Under the pieces are notes generated by a model that was given only the letters and a program-made list of their open reading frames with translations, searched no databases and was not told the DNA's origin. Shown in pieces: positions 54,183 through 63,344 of a stretch of 64,000 nt of DNA. This DNA comes from Nodularia sp. LEGE 06071 (lineage in GTDB: Bacteria > Cyanobacteriota > Cyanobacteriia > Cyanobacteriales > Nostocaceae): assembly GCF_015207755.1 (NCBI RefSeq), contig NZ_JADEWH010000011.1, positions 62,001-126,000 of the forward strand, given 5' to 3'. Every line of letters starts with the position of its first letter. Within the stretch, counting starts at the first letter, position 1. Position numbers and translations under genes: made by a program.

Positions 54183-55163
54183 ATGCGAGTATCATACGAA
54201 CAAACACCCCTAGTTGGTAAACTGACTCTTACTTGTCAACTCACCGCAAAAACAGGATTGCATATTGGTGGTGGTGGCGAAAATTTAGATATAGGTGGAC
54301 TAGATAAACCTGTAATTCGTGACCCTTTAACGAAGTATCCTTATCTCCCTGGTTCATCTATCAAAGGTAAACTCCGCGCCACATTAGAAAGATTATTAAA
54401 GAAACCTCTAAATCGCCCAGGGGGAAGTGGGACATGGCGCTATGAAAGTGATGATTTAGTAGATGGTTTTAGCGAAGTTGAAGCTGGACAATTTATTAAT
54501 TATGAAGGTGCGAAAACCTGTCAAATTAGTCGATTATTTGGCTCAACTGGCGGTTCTGGCTTTTGGCTTCCCATTGATATTGCTACAAAGGAAGGATTAT
54601 TTTCAGACAAGAACTCTACACAGACAATCAAAGGTCAAAACTGCGTCAAAATTAATCGCGGACGTAATGCGCCAAGTCGCTTGATTATTCGTGATTGTCA
54701 CTTATCAACAGAATCAGCAGAGAAGTTGAAAAAAGTTGACACTGGTTTATATATGACTGAGTGGAAATTTGAAAATGGTATTGATAGGGTAACAGCAGCA
54801 GCAAACCCCAGACAGTTAGAACGTGTACCAGCAGAATCCAAATTCAATTTTGAGTTAGTTTATACTGTCGAAAATTCAGAACAAGCGGTTGAAGACTTGC
54901 AAAATATAGCGATCGCACTGGCGTTTCTCGAAGATGACGCACTAGGTGGACATGGTTCCAGAGGTTACGGAAAAGTCAAATTTGAGAACTTTCTGTTTAA
55001 CTATCGCAGCTTAGAACAATATCGCCAAATAGCCAACGCACCCCAAGAATCATTAGCTTTACAAACCTTAGACACCATTCCCAACACCCAAGCACTGTTA
55101 GATAACTTCAGAACCTTACGCGAGTATATTGAACAGCGACTATTACCGGGAAATGAATCATGA
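54183..55163 (+). CDS. csm3: Csm3, type III-A backbone RNase
   Basis: 326 residues, RAMP fold. The N-terminal signature LHIGGGGENLDIGGLDKPVIRDP with the catalytic Asp D41, then YLPGSSIKGKLRATLERLL and the C-terminal GGHGSRGYGKV G-rich loop. Csm3 cuts target RNA every six nucleotides. The catalytic residue is present, so target RNA cleavage is expected to be active. It overlaps the start of csm4 by four bases. Confidence 0.95.
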   Translation: MRVSYEQTPLVGKLTLTCQLTAKTGLHIGGGGENLDIGGLDKPVIRDPLTKYPYLPGSSIKGKLRATLERLLKKPLNRPGGSGTWRYESDDLVDGFSEVEAGQFINYEGAKTCQISRLFGSTGGSGFWLPIDIATKEGLFSDKNSTQTIKGQNCVKINRGRNAPSRLIIRDCHLSTESAEKLKKVDTGLYMTEWKFENGIDRVTAAANPRQLERVPAESKFNFELVYTVENSEQAVEDLQNIAIALAFLEDDALGGHGSRGYGKVKFENFLFNYRSLEQYRQIANAPQESLALQTLDTIPNTQALLDNFRTLREYIEQRLLPGNES

Positions 55164-56212
55164 GTGTCTGGAAATTAGTAAAACTGGATTTTGAACGCAA
55201 TCTAGCTCACTTTGGGGAAGTGGGAATTGGGATGGAAGAAACAGGCGATCGCATCCGTTCAGATAGTTTATTTAGCGCCTGGGTAAGTATCTATGCGCGG
55301 TTGTTTGGGAAAGAAGCCGTAGAAGAATTATTACAGCTATTTCCCACAGATAAACAACTCCAACTCATACCCCCCTTTCGCATCAGTTCTACATTTATCT
55401 ATCGACAAGTGGGGGAAAATACAATTTACTATCTTCCCCGTCCCCTGAAATTTCCCCTCAATTACCCAGATGATGATTTAGCATTTTTTAAAGCTTACAA
55501 AAAACTCAACTATTTACCCTTAGAAATTTGGGAAAGATGGTATCAGGGAAAAGGATTCACCACAGATGATGCTGTGGAATTAGAAAAACATATCTCCGAT
55601 AAAACCCAAAAAAAACTAGCCAAAGCAGGAACATTTGACTACAGCAAAGCTTGCAAAATTGAACAACTCCCCAAAATAGCCATAGATAGAAATACCAGAG
55701 CGACAAACATTTATCATACAGGCTTTGTGCAATTTGATTGGGAGAAAAACCCCGCAGGTTTATACTTTCTCTTAGAACTTTCTCCAGAAGGTGAAAAATT
55801 AGCCGATAAACTCCAAGCTGCATTACATCTTTTAGGAGAAGAAGGAATTGGCGGAGAACGTTCTAGTGGCGCGGGAAGATTTAAAGTTAACTGGTTAGAA
55901 TTACCAAAAAATTGGCAAAAAGTAGTTAATTTTCAGGCGGGAAATCACTACACGCTCATGAGTTTATTTTGGGATAATGACATATCATCAGACTTGCTCA
56001 AAAATTCTAGTTACGAAATTCAAGAAAGGGGTGGTTGGATAGCAGAAAGTCAATTACGCCGCCAAATGGTGAGAATGTTTAGTGAAGGTTCTGTTTTTTC
56101 CACACCACCACAAGGAAAACTGGTAAATGTCAAACCTGAAGAATTCAAAAAACACAGTATTTACCGGAGTGGTATCAGCTTAAGTTTACCAATTAAAGTA
56201 CAGGGAAAATAA
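55160..56212 (+). CDS. csm4: Csm4, crRNA 5'-handle subunit
   Basis: 350 residues, RAMP fold with the Csm4 N-terminal pattern KLDFERNLAHFGEVGIGMEETGDRIRSDSLFSAWVSIYARLFG and the G-rich loop LLGEEGIGGERSSGAGRF (about residues 225-242). Csm4 anchors the crRNA handle next to Cas10. It begins four bases before the csm3 stop (ATGA overlap) and leads to csm5 after 4 bp. Confidence 0.93.
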   Translation: MSVWKLVKLDFERNLAHFGEVGIGMEETGDRIRSDSLFSAWVSIYARLFGKEAVEELLQLFPTDKQLQLIPPFRISSTFIYRQVGENTIYYLPRPLKFPLNYPDDDLAFFKAYKKLNYLPLEIWERWYQGKGFTTDDAVELEKHISDKTQKKLAKAGTFDYSKACKIEQLPKIAIDRNTRATNIYHTGFVQFDWEKNPAGLYFLLELSPEGEKLADKLQAALHLLGEEGIGGERSSGAGRFKVNWLELPKNWQKVVNFQAGNHYTLMSLFWDNDISSDLLKNSSYEIQERGGWIAESQLRRQMVRMFSEGSVFSTPPQGKLVNVKPEEFKKHSIYRSGISLSLPIKVQGK

Positions 56213-56216
56213 AATC

Positions 56217-57503
56217 ATGGTTATTGCGCCTGAATCTGCACTGAAAAAACCTGACTTTTACGAATCAAAACGCATACAGTTAACCAGTCCGCTTTTACAT
56301 ATTGGCTCATCTGTATCTAGATTAAATCCTTTTGAATATGTGCAGACAGCCAAAAAAGTTTATATCCCCAATCAAGAAGCCTTAGCTAAAGGGTTATTAA
56401 AAAAAGGAGGAAGTTTTTTCAATGACTATATTCAAGCAATTGAAGAACGTCAAGACATCACGAGACTTTTAAAACAAGCCTTTGGTGATGAATGGTGGAA
56501 TGCAAAAGACACAGATGAAAATCTCATTTTTCCCAAAGATGCAATTAGCCAAAACTTCAGCCAAGAAAGGATTACAGATTTACGTCCAATGATTCGCAAT
56601 GGTATGGGATATTTATTTATCCCTGGTTCCTCAATTAAAGGCGCAATCAGAACAGCCATAGCCTATCATTTACTCAAATATCCTGACCGTTATCAAGTAC
56701 CTCCAGAAAATCGCAGCAGTCAAATTGAAGACAGGCTGAAAAATAGTTTAGGAGAATTGAGAAATAAGCATAAACAAAAATTTGCTGATGATCAGCTATT
56801 TATGGATAATTTATTTTCTAACTATACTCTCAACTATCAAGGTAAAATATTATCTGGTAGCAGTCAGAATACAGACTTTTTACGCTGTTTGAAAGTTAGC
56901 GACTCTGAATCGATAATTGAAACCAAAGTTCCCAACAAAACAGGTAAATCAATTCCCGTAAATTTTTCAGTTGTGGCTGAGGTCATAGTTTCTAGCAGAT
57001 TTCCTGACTATTTAGCCAAATATAAAGCCTCTATTTATGCTGAGATACTGCGGAATGTCAAGACAGAATTTACCCTTACCTTAGATACAGAAATGCTGTC
57101 ATGGTTCCAGCATAAACAGGGAATGAAATTACCCTTTAACAACCTTGATGAACTATTGCAAATATGTGAAGATTTTGCTCAAGAACAATGGGACTATGAG
57201 CATGATTATTGGAACACAATAGAAAATAACCCTAGAGCATCTGGTAAGAACTTAGATTTTAATTATATCCGCGATTTATACGAAGCAGAAAAATGTCCCT
57301 ATACACTAAGACTAGGTTGGGGTAGTGGAATGACAGGAACCACAGTTGGGTTATGTTTTGATGACGAACTCAGAGCAGAAATCCGCGATATTTGCGGTAT
57401 TCAAGCACCTGGTTTTGAAGCCCCCAAATCTCGGCGAACAGTGATGAATAGCAATGGCGAAATTAAATTTGTTCCGGGATGGGTGAAATTCAGAGCTTTA
57501 TAG
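56217..57503 (+). CDS. csm5: Csm5, type III-A cap subunit
   Basis: 428 residues. Features: N-terminal QLTSPLLHIGSSVSRLNPFEYV, the GRAMP motif RNGMGYLFIPGSSIKGAIRTAI and the C-terminal RLGWGSGMTGTTVGL G-rich loop. Csm5 caps the filament at the crRNA 3' end and helps maturation. It ends the core csm cassette; 68 bp follow before the ATPase gene. Confidence 0.93.
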   Translation: MVIAPESALKKPDFYESKRIQLTSPLLHIGSSVSRLNPFEYVQTAKKVYIPNQEALAKGLLKKGGSFFNDYIQAIEERQDITRLLKQAFGDEWWNAKDTDENLIFPKDAISQNFSQERITDLRPMIRNGMGYLFIPGSSIKGAIRTAIAYHLLKYPDRYQVPPENRSSQIEDRLKNSLGELRNKHKQKFADDQLFMDNLFSNYTLNYQGKILSGSSQNTDFLRCLKVSDSESIIETKVPNKTGKSIPVNFSVVAEVIVSSRFPDYLAKYKASIYAEILRNVKTEFTLTLDTEMLSWFQHKQGMKLPFNNLDELLQICEDFAQEQWDYEHDYWNTIENNPRASGKNLDFNYIRDLYEAEKCPYTLRLGWGSGMTGTTVGLCFDDELRAEIRDICGIQAPGFEAPKSRRTVMNSNGEIKFVPGWVKFRAL

Positions 57504-57571
57504 CTAAAAATAGGTAATAATATTCAAGAAATTCCATTCGTTAAGGTCAAGACCACACAAGGATTTATCAA

Positions 57572-58933
57572 ATGCCCAATTATGTCAAAAAAATAGAAGT
57601 TATTGGTATTCATGACCATTTTGATATCATTCAAGAATTTTCACCAAAAATTAATATCATACATGGGATAAATGGATCGGGTAAAACAACCTTAATTCAT
57701 ATAATAGCCAATATTTTAAATGGACAATATTCTCGTTTTTTATATCTTGATTTTTTTCGGATTAGAGTTTGGTTTGATGATGATAATTTGATAACGATTT
57801 ATAAAAATATCGATGATCAATATAGTGAAAAAGAAGCTATTAGAGTATGCGTTAATAGTGATAGAAGAGGGATACAAATAAAGAGCCAAATTAATGAGTT
57901 TGACAATTTTGATATAAAATTAACTGATTATACACAGGAAAAAGTAATATTGCCAGCAGCATATTTTCCTGCATTTAGAACAATGGTAGAAGCTTGGAAA
58001 TCTTTAGAAAAAAATACAGACACAGATGAAACTACCAGCTTTTTTCGGAGAATTTTCGGAGATTTTTTACCAAAAATAAACTATCCATCACCTCAGAATG
58101 TTGAACAAAGTTTAATATATGAAGTTCAAGAAATTGCAAATAAGTTATCATTATTTGACAGGCAGATAATGTCCCAATTATCTGTAGATTTTGTTTTCAA
58201 TTCATTAACGAATGATTTTAATGATCATTTAGACAAATATGACGACTTAAAGAAAAAAATTGAATCTCTATTTAAAGAAATTCAAAATTATCCAATACCA
58301 CAAGATTCTTATATTTGTTCAATTGAAGTTTATAAAAAAATTTTCGATTTAAAAATTAATACAAATCTTAAAGATTTTAGATATTTTTTAAAAATTTACT
58401 ATGATTCTCTACAAAAAATTGCATCCAAAATCAACGTAGACTATCTCAAAATTTATAAATATTTATCAGCGGTTAATAGTTTTCTCAATGACAAAGAAGT
58501 AGGAATCTTTATAGCAAATACAGGAGAAAGCAATCCATTAGTTAAAATTAAATTTAGTGATGGTTCATTAATTAATGGTCTAGATGCTTTATCATCAGGT
58601 GAACGTCAAATACTTACAATTTTATATTCTACTATCTATATGAGTAATGAAAAGATAGTCTTAATTGATGAACCAGAAATATCTCTTCATATTGACTGGC
58701 AAAGAGAATTATTAAAGAAAATATCCGATCAACTAGATGGAAGGCAAATTATTGCTTGTACTCATTCACCAATTATTCCCGCTGATTATGATGATTATTT
58801 GAAAGAATTAGAATCAAAAAAAACGGATAAAAATTTATGGGGTTCAGATGAACCAACAGATGAAGATAAATATAAGGATGAGTTAGAAGATGAAGATAGT
58901 TTTGATAAATATGATTTTATAGTTGATAATTAG
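57572..58933 (+). CDS. AAA/ABC-type ATPase, PARIS AriA-like or OLD-like
   Basis: 453 residues. Walker A GINGSGKTT (32-40), ABC signature LSSGERQI (340-347), Walker B IVLIDEPEISLH (D366, E367), and a downstream HSP (H398). These are the features of DNA-end/defence ATPases (SMC/OLD/AAA_15-21 type). The next gene, 10 bp after the stop, is a DUF4435 protein; this partnership is that of AriA-AriB in the PARIS system. The C-terminus is highly acidic (last ~35 residues). The gene and its partner are noticeably richer in A+T than the flanking csm and cas6 genes. Placement inside the type III-A operon is unusual. Confidence 0.8.
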   Translation: MPNYVKKIEVIGIHDHFDIIQEFSPKINIIHGINGSGKTTLIHIIANILNGQYSRFLYLDFFRIRVWFDDDNLITIYKNIDDQYSEKEAIRVCVNSDRRGIQIKSQINEFDNFDIKLTDYTQEKVILPAAYFPAFRTMVEAWKSLEKNTDTDETTSFFRRIFGDFLPKINYPSPQNVEQSLIYEVQEIANKLSLFDRQIMSQLSVDFVFNSLTNDFNDHLDKYDDLKKKIESLFKEIQNYPIPQDSYICSIEVYKKIFDLKINTNLKDFRYFLKIYYDSLQKIASKINVDYLKIYKYLSAVNSFLNDKEVGIFIANTGESNPLVKIKFSDGSLINGLDALSSGERQILTILYSTIYMSNEKIVLIDEPEISLHIDWQRELLKKISDQLDGRQIIACTHSPIIPADYDDYLKELESKKTDKNLWGSDEPTDEDKYKDELEDEDSFDKYDFIVDN

Positions 58934-58943
58934 GAGATTTTTA

Positions 58944-60005
58944 ATGAAAAATTGGGGTTTAAATATTGATGAATATCGGCGTGTAATTGGAAAATTTAGT
59001 AACAGTAAGCGTTTAATTGTTGAAGGCAAAACAGATAAATGTTTTCTCACTATATTGTTGGATGAATTTTCACAATCAACTGTTCAATTATCAAAACAAA
59101 AACCAGTTGTTATAGATGACCTTGATACACTAATAAAGAATGATGATTCAATAAAAAGTTTTACTGTTAAGGTAACTGGAAATCGTCAAAAAATAGAGCG
59201 TATTCACAAAAATGTTAAAAATTTACCTAAATATGACAATTTAGTATTTTTTGTTGATCGTGAATTTAGGTATTTTACTATGTTTATTGATGGAAATATT
59301 AAAGATAGGCTTAAAAAACATAAAGTTAATGGTTCACTTATTTGGTCTAGAGGACATTCAATTGAAAATTATTTATTTGATTTCACTGTTCTTCGTCAAC
59401 CCTTAAGAAGGCTAACTGATATAGAAATTTTTGAGGATGTTATTAATACGTTTGAAAATATTTTTTACTTAGTAATTGTTTTGGCTACTGCTATAAGTAT
59501 GACATTTAAAGAATGCGAAAAAATACAAGAGTTAGAAAATACTATTGACTGGGAAATAATTGAGGTAAATTTTTTAGAAGTTAATCTTAAACTTGATGAG
59601 TGGAAAAAAAGAATGTGTGAAAGGAAAGGTTTATGTAGTGAAATGGCTGAACACATAATATCTACTTATAAAAACTGGCATAATAAGATTAAAACAGATA
59701 ATTTAGATATAGATATTTTAAGATGGTTATGCCACGGTCACATTGGAATTAAAGTTATTCTAGAAGCATATCGTAGCTGTATTGTTTATTGTGCTTCCAT
59801 AAAAATAGAAGAAAATGTTTTAAATCAAAAAAATTATTCCCAAAAAATAATAAAAGAGTTAACCAAGAAAATACAAATTAGTAAAGAAAAGTATATATGG
59901 GAAGAATTTGCTAATTGGTGGGCTGATAAAGCTGTGCGGAATGAATGTTTTTATCCAATAGAGTTATTAGAGAAATTAGGTTTACAATCACAAAAAATTA
60001 GGTGA
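58944..60005 (+). CDS. DUF4435 (TOPRIM-like) protein, PARIS AriB-like partner
   Basis: 353 residues from ATG 58944 with AGGAG at 58932-58936; a TTG seven codons earlier overlaps the ATPase gene. The N-terminal LIVEGKTDKCF (E27), FFVDREF (D105, E107) and SRGHSIENYLF (E141, N142) are DUF4435 signature motifs, related to the TOPRIM fold. In PARIS, AriB is the effector nuclease released by the AriA ATPase sensor. The rest is helical, Lys-rich, with a Cys cluster. The effector activity here is inferred from family relation, not shown. Confidence 0.78.
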   Translation: MKNWGLNIDEYRRVIGKFSNSKRLIVEGKTDKCFLTILLDEFSQSTVQLSKQKPVVIDDLDTLIKNDDSIKSFTVKVTGNRQKIERIHKNVKNLPKYDNLVFFVDREFRYFTMFIDGNIKDRLKKHKVNGSLIWSRGHSIENYLFDFTVLRQPLRRLTDIEIFEDVINTFENIFYLVIVLATAISMTFKECEKIQELENTIDWEIIEVNFLEVNLKLDEWKKRMCERKGLCSEMAEHIISTYKNWHNKIKTDNLDIDILRWLCHGHIGIKVILEAYRSCIVYCASIKIEENVLNQKNYSQKIIKELTKKIQISKEKYIWEEFANWWADKAVRNECFYPIELLEKLGLQSQKIR

Positions 60006-60050
60006 TTTTAAAAAATTTCAATTTTTGTAATATTTATTAGTTAGATAACA

Positions 60051-60812
60051 ATGCTAATTCACTCTACTTGGACATTAAGTGTATCTACATCAACAGTTTT
60101 ACCCCGTTTCTATGGGTTGGAACTGGTAAAGCAATTGCATCACCAGCTAAGTTTAGAAATGGGTAGCGACACTATACCCACTGTTTCTTACTCAGGAATC
60201 ATCGGTTATGCTTCCACTTCCAGAGATTTTATCACCTTCCATCCAGAGGAATTTTACCAACTATCTTTGTGTGGATTAAATGAACTTTCAGCCAAAGCAA
60301 TTTCTCATTTAAATCTTGGCGATTCTTTAGAATTTCTCGGTGCAAAGTTCAACATTATCAACCGTGAAGATGAAATTATTAGCTATGAAGAATTATATAC
60401 AAATTTAGTGGGAAATGAGCCAGAACCAGTGAGGCGTTTTGATTTGCAGTTTATTACACCTACAGCCTTTGCTCAAGGTGGAGTAAATTTACCTCTACCT
60501 TTACCTACCTTAATGTTCCGCAGTTGGTTAGAACGCTGGAATACTTTTGCACCTGTTTATTTAGGAAGTGATGATTTAATTGCTTATCTTGGTAACGCTG
60601 TTGTACTCAAACATCACAAAATTCAAACGCGAAGTTATCAGTTAAATAAAGGTTTTGTAAATGGGTTTGTGGGTGATGTAACGTTACAAGTTTTAAACCG
60701 GGCTGATCCTTTATTGGCAAATGTGGCTAATTTATTAGTCCAATATGCGCGGTTTTCTGGTACGGGGATTAAAACTCGTTTAAGCATGGGTCAGACATTA
60801 ATCAACTACTAA
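60051..60812 (+). CDS. cas6: Cas6 pre-crRNA endoribonuclease, second copy
   Basis: 253 residues. A compact Cas6 with the C-terminal G-rich loop SGTGIKTRLSMGQT and the NGFVGDV pattern before it. Unlike the Cas6 at 47458, it has no C-terminal extension. Two Cas6 proteins in one locus suggest different substrates: perhaps one for the array here and one for arrays elsewhere. It follows the PARIS-like pair by 45 bp on the same strand. Confidence 0.88.
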   Translation: MLIHSTWTLSVSTSTVLPRFYGLELVKQLHHQLSLEMGSDTIPTVSYSGIIGYASTSRDFITFHPEEFYQLSLCGLNELSAKAISHLNLGDSLEFLGAKFNIINREDEIISYEELYTNLVGNEPEPVRRFDLQFITPTAFAQGGVNLPLPLPTLMFRSWLERWNTFAPVYLGSDDLIAYLGNAVVLKHHKIQTRSYQLNKGFVNGFVGDVTLQVLNRADPLLANVANLLVQYARFSGTGIKTRLSMGQTLINY

Positions 60813-60834
60813 CAATTTAGGGAAATAAAATATC

Positions 60835-61746
60835 ATGGAAACAATGATGATGACTGTAGGTACTTCACTTCTTACTAATCGTGATGACAATTTAGAGAAT
60901 AAACGTCCTTGGGTTGGTCAGAAAAAAATAGGTGATCGTAAAATCGCTCTTAAATGGATGGGTGAAATAGATCCAGAACTTATTAGTGCTGAAACCAATA
61001 CAATCTGGCGACTTAATCCCAGTTTTAATGATGAAATTTTATTATTGCATTCAGATACTCCCTCTGGCTTAGAATGTGCTGAAGTAATGCAGGAATATCT
61101 AGAAACTATTCACTCTCAAAAAAATGTACATCTGCATCCAGTCCCTGGAATTAATTATGACTTAGATGAGTCAGGTTCAGCACTAGAACAGATGGCGATA
61201 CTTCTCAAAAAATTGATTACAGAAGCTAAGGGAAACGTTACTTTAGCAGCAACTGGTGGTTTTAAAGCCCAGACGATGGTTATGGCACTGGTAGGTAACG
61301 CCTTTAAACTTCCTGTATGCTATGTTCATGAACAATATAAGGCACTTATTTACTTACCATATTTATCTGATACTGCTCAACCTGAAGTATTAGTAAGACG
61401 TGCAAATCTACCTGAATCTGGGCTAGATAGGTCAAAAATCATTAAAGTTCAAGATGATTCCTACGGTCATCATAGACCAAAGGTATGGAAAAAAGTAGAA
61501 AAAATGCTACAAGATATTATTTGGGTTGAGTATGTGCGCTTTGACAAAAATGCATTTTCTGCTCCTAAAAATGGAGTCAAAGCAGCTACTCGAAAAACTC
61601 CTGATGGTCGTCATATATTTTGGATTCATTTACATGAAAGTGAACAAAAACATATCGCTGTTTCTGTGGAAACTACAGGTTATACACCAGAACATTTGGA
61701 ACAAGCAACAAAAGAACTACGTGAACGCTTAGGTAGCTTAGTTTAA
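60835..61746 (+). CDS. CARF-domain protein with unrecognised C-terminal domain (putative cOA-activated effector)
   Basis: 303 residues. The N-terminal ~190 residues match a CARF family near TIGR02619-type proteins: MTVGTSLLTN, then LLLHSDTPSGLECAEVM, the binding-loop motif AATGGFKAQ (~138-146) and LPVCYVHEQYKALIYLPYLS. CARF domains bind cyclic oligoadenylates from Cas10. The C-terminal ~100 residues (VWKKVEKMLQDIIWVEYVRF, TPDGRHIFWIHLHESEQKHIAVSVETTGYTPEHLEQ) are alpha/beta with a conserved-looking His pair, and match no effector nuclease (HEPN, PD-DExK, RelE) that I recognise. It is a candidate new effector. Confidence 0.82.
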   Translation: METMMMTVGTSLLTNRDDNLENKRPWVGQKKIGDRKIALKWMGEIDPELISAETNTIWRLNPSFNDEILLLHSDTPSGLECAEVMQEYLETIHSQKNVHLHPVPGINYDLDESGSALEQMAILLKKLITEAKGNVTLAATGGFKAQTMVMALVGNAFKLPVCYVHEQYKALIYLPYLSDTAQPEVLVRRANLPESGLDRSKIIKVQDDSYGHHRPKVWKKVEKMLQDIIWVEYVRFDKNAFSAPKNGVKAATRKTPDGRHIFWIHLHESEQKHIAVSVETTGYTPEHLEQATKELRERLGSLV

Positions 61747-62137
61747 ACCAACAGTTCTAAACCCTGACCACCTTCCACCCACGCAACTTTTAATGAGAAG
61801 CGATCGCATTTTTATCCCTTCACAACACTAGCAGTACAGGTGAAATCATCAACCGCGATGCCTAAGGCTGGAGAAGCGATCGCACTCTTCCTGTTTGCCA
61901 AAACCTAATTTCCTACTTCCCCTGCTTCACTAGCGTTTCTAAAACATAGAATAGAGGATATGTACTAAACATATTTACAACGCTATAATTGTTTGTTTAC
62001 CGCCAGTATTGCAGAACTTCTTAAATCATCTTTTCCCAAGTGCGATCGCGAAGCGCTCCGTAGGAATCGCCTGAATCATCATTTGCCCTCTCAGACTATA
62101 TTAAATACTACCAATCACAGCAATTACTACAGAGTAT
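61747..62137. other. Intergenic region without a gene
   Basis: This 391-bp stretch separates the plus-strand CARF gene from the minus-strand Csx3-ATPase gene. It is rich in HIP1-related GCGATCGC sites (61800, 61876 and 62041 area) and GAAGCGCTCCGTAGGAATCGCC-type repeats shorter than 20 bases each. No promoter, terminator or coding frame could be supported. Confidence 0.5.
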
Positions 62138-63058
62138 TTACTTAGTGAGAATGATTAATTCTCGCACCCGTTTCAAGAAAGCGTGAGGGACAGTAGCAGC
62201 GTTTCCGCGTATCCACGGGCCAGCAGTCATCTCTAAATAAGGTTTTTCCTGATGAATGATTTCTGTCGCACTCAGAACACTATTAATTACACCGATGGGT
62301 TTTAAATTACCGCGATCGCCACAAAATTCATGCCACGCATCAAGAGCCGCAAGTTGGGAACTGATAATCATATAATGGGTACAAGCCTCTAAAATCGGTA
62401 GCTTTTCTGGCTGTACCATTCCGCCCACATCCACAATCACTAGAGACTTTTGTCGCCGTAACTCCAAGATAACTTGAGAATGGTAGGGGAAAAATCGGTC
62501 TGTCAACGCACCGCGATCGCGCGTTTTAAAAGCTTCAATTTCTTCGGAGGTGGTTGTTGCTTCTAGTTCTAAAAGGTAGTTACCCTCACCATCCCAATGG
62601 GCGCGTTGCAGATATATATCAGGATTTTCTGCCAACAAAGCTTGAAATAAAGCATGAGAAAAGACACTTTTACCGCTATCTGGTGGTCCCACAACCATTA
62701 AAGCCGGACATAATTGCTTCTGGCGGCCATTGGGTGGATCGATGAGAATTACTTCACCAATGCGAACCAAATGAGAGTGAGTTGCTACAACTACCGCACC
62801 CAAGCGCGGATCATAACAAGCTACCCAAGCCGTAGGATGTAATTCGTGGGTCAGGTAAGCATACAACCAAATGGGGGCGCGTCCAGAAATCACCACACCG
62901 CCAGTGGTATCAATACCCGATGGAAGTTCTAAATCTCTCAAATCTGCTGGTTCAATCAGGCGATCGCTTTTCGTTAATGAAATCGTTAAAAATTGGTATT
63001 TCCAGCTTTGGGAAATCACTGGTTCACTTAATTTTAAACTCAATGCGCGTTCAGTCAT
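62138..63058 (-). CDS. csx3: Csx3-ATPase fusion, type III CRISPR accessory
   Basis: 306 residues from ATG 63058 (AAGG upstream; the frame is open to a GTG further up). Residues ~10-105 are a Csx3 domain: GGVVISGRAPIWLYAYLTHELHPTAWVACYDPRLGAVVVATHSH, with H74 and D83 spaced as in the stand-alone Csx3. From ~120 it is a P-loop ATPase (Walker A GPPDSGKS at 124-131; IVDVGG Walker B-like) of the kind joined to Csx3 in some type III loci. It may cut cyclic oligoadenylate under ATP control. It is on the opposite strand from the csm operon, at the end of the locus. Confidence 0.85.
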   Translation of the reverse strand: MTERALSLKLSEPVISQSWKYQFLTISLTKSDRLIEPADLRDLELPSGIDTTGGVVISGRAPIWLYAYLTHELHPTAWVACYDPRLGAVVVATHSHLVRIGEVILIDPPNGRQKQLCPALMVVGPPDSGKSVFSHALFQALLAENPDIYLQRAHWDGEGNYLLELEATTTSEEIEAFKTRDRGALTDRFFPYHSQVILELRRQKSLVIVDVGGMVQPEKLPILEACTHYMIISSQLAALDAWHEFCGDRGNLKPIGVINSVLSATEIIHQEKPYLEMTAGPWIRGNAATVPHAFLKRVRELIILTK

Positions 63059-63344
63059 CAGCCTTGTTTCCTTTCTTGTGACCTTAATAAACCTACATTC
63101 CCACTCCCGACGTGCTGATATCACATCACCGTGATTGTGATCTAACAGATGTAATCAAGAGATAAAAGGAAAGGTGCTTTTTTTCGATGAGTTTATTATG
63201 GCATCCGTATAGAAAAGGGGTATTCCAATGACTGAACAAATTAGCAATAACCGCCTGAGAATCACTTCTCAAATTGAAAACTGAAGTCCAGAAACACTTA
63301 AACTCTCATTTCTACCTGTACTCTGTGGTTCCTTTTCTCAAAAA

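Noticed and set aside
63228-63284. 18-codon frame after ATG at 63228 (MTEQISNN...)
   Set aside because: Too short, and no homology or ribosome-binding site beyond a weak GGGG; kept out of the feature list.
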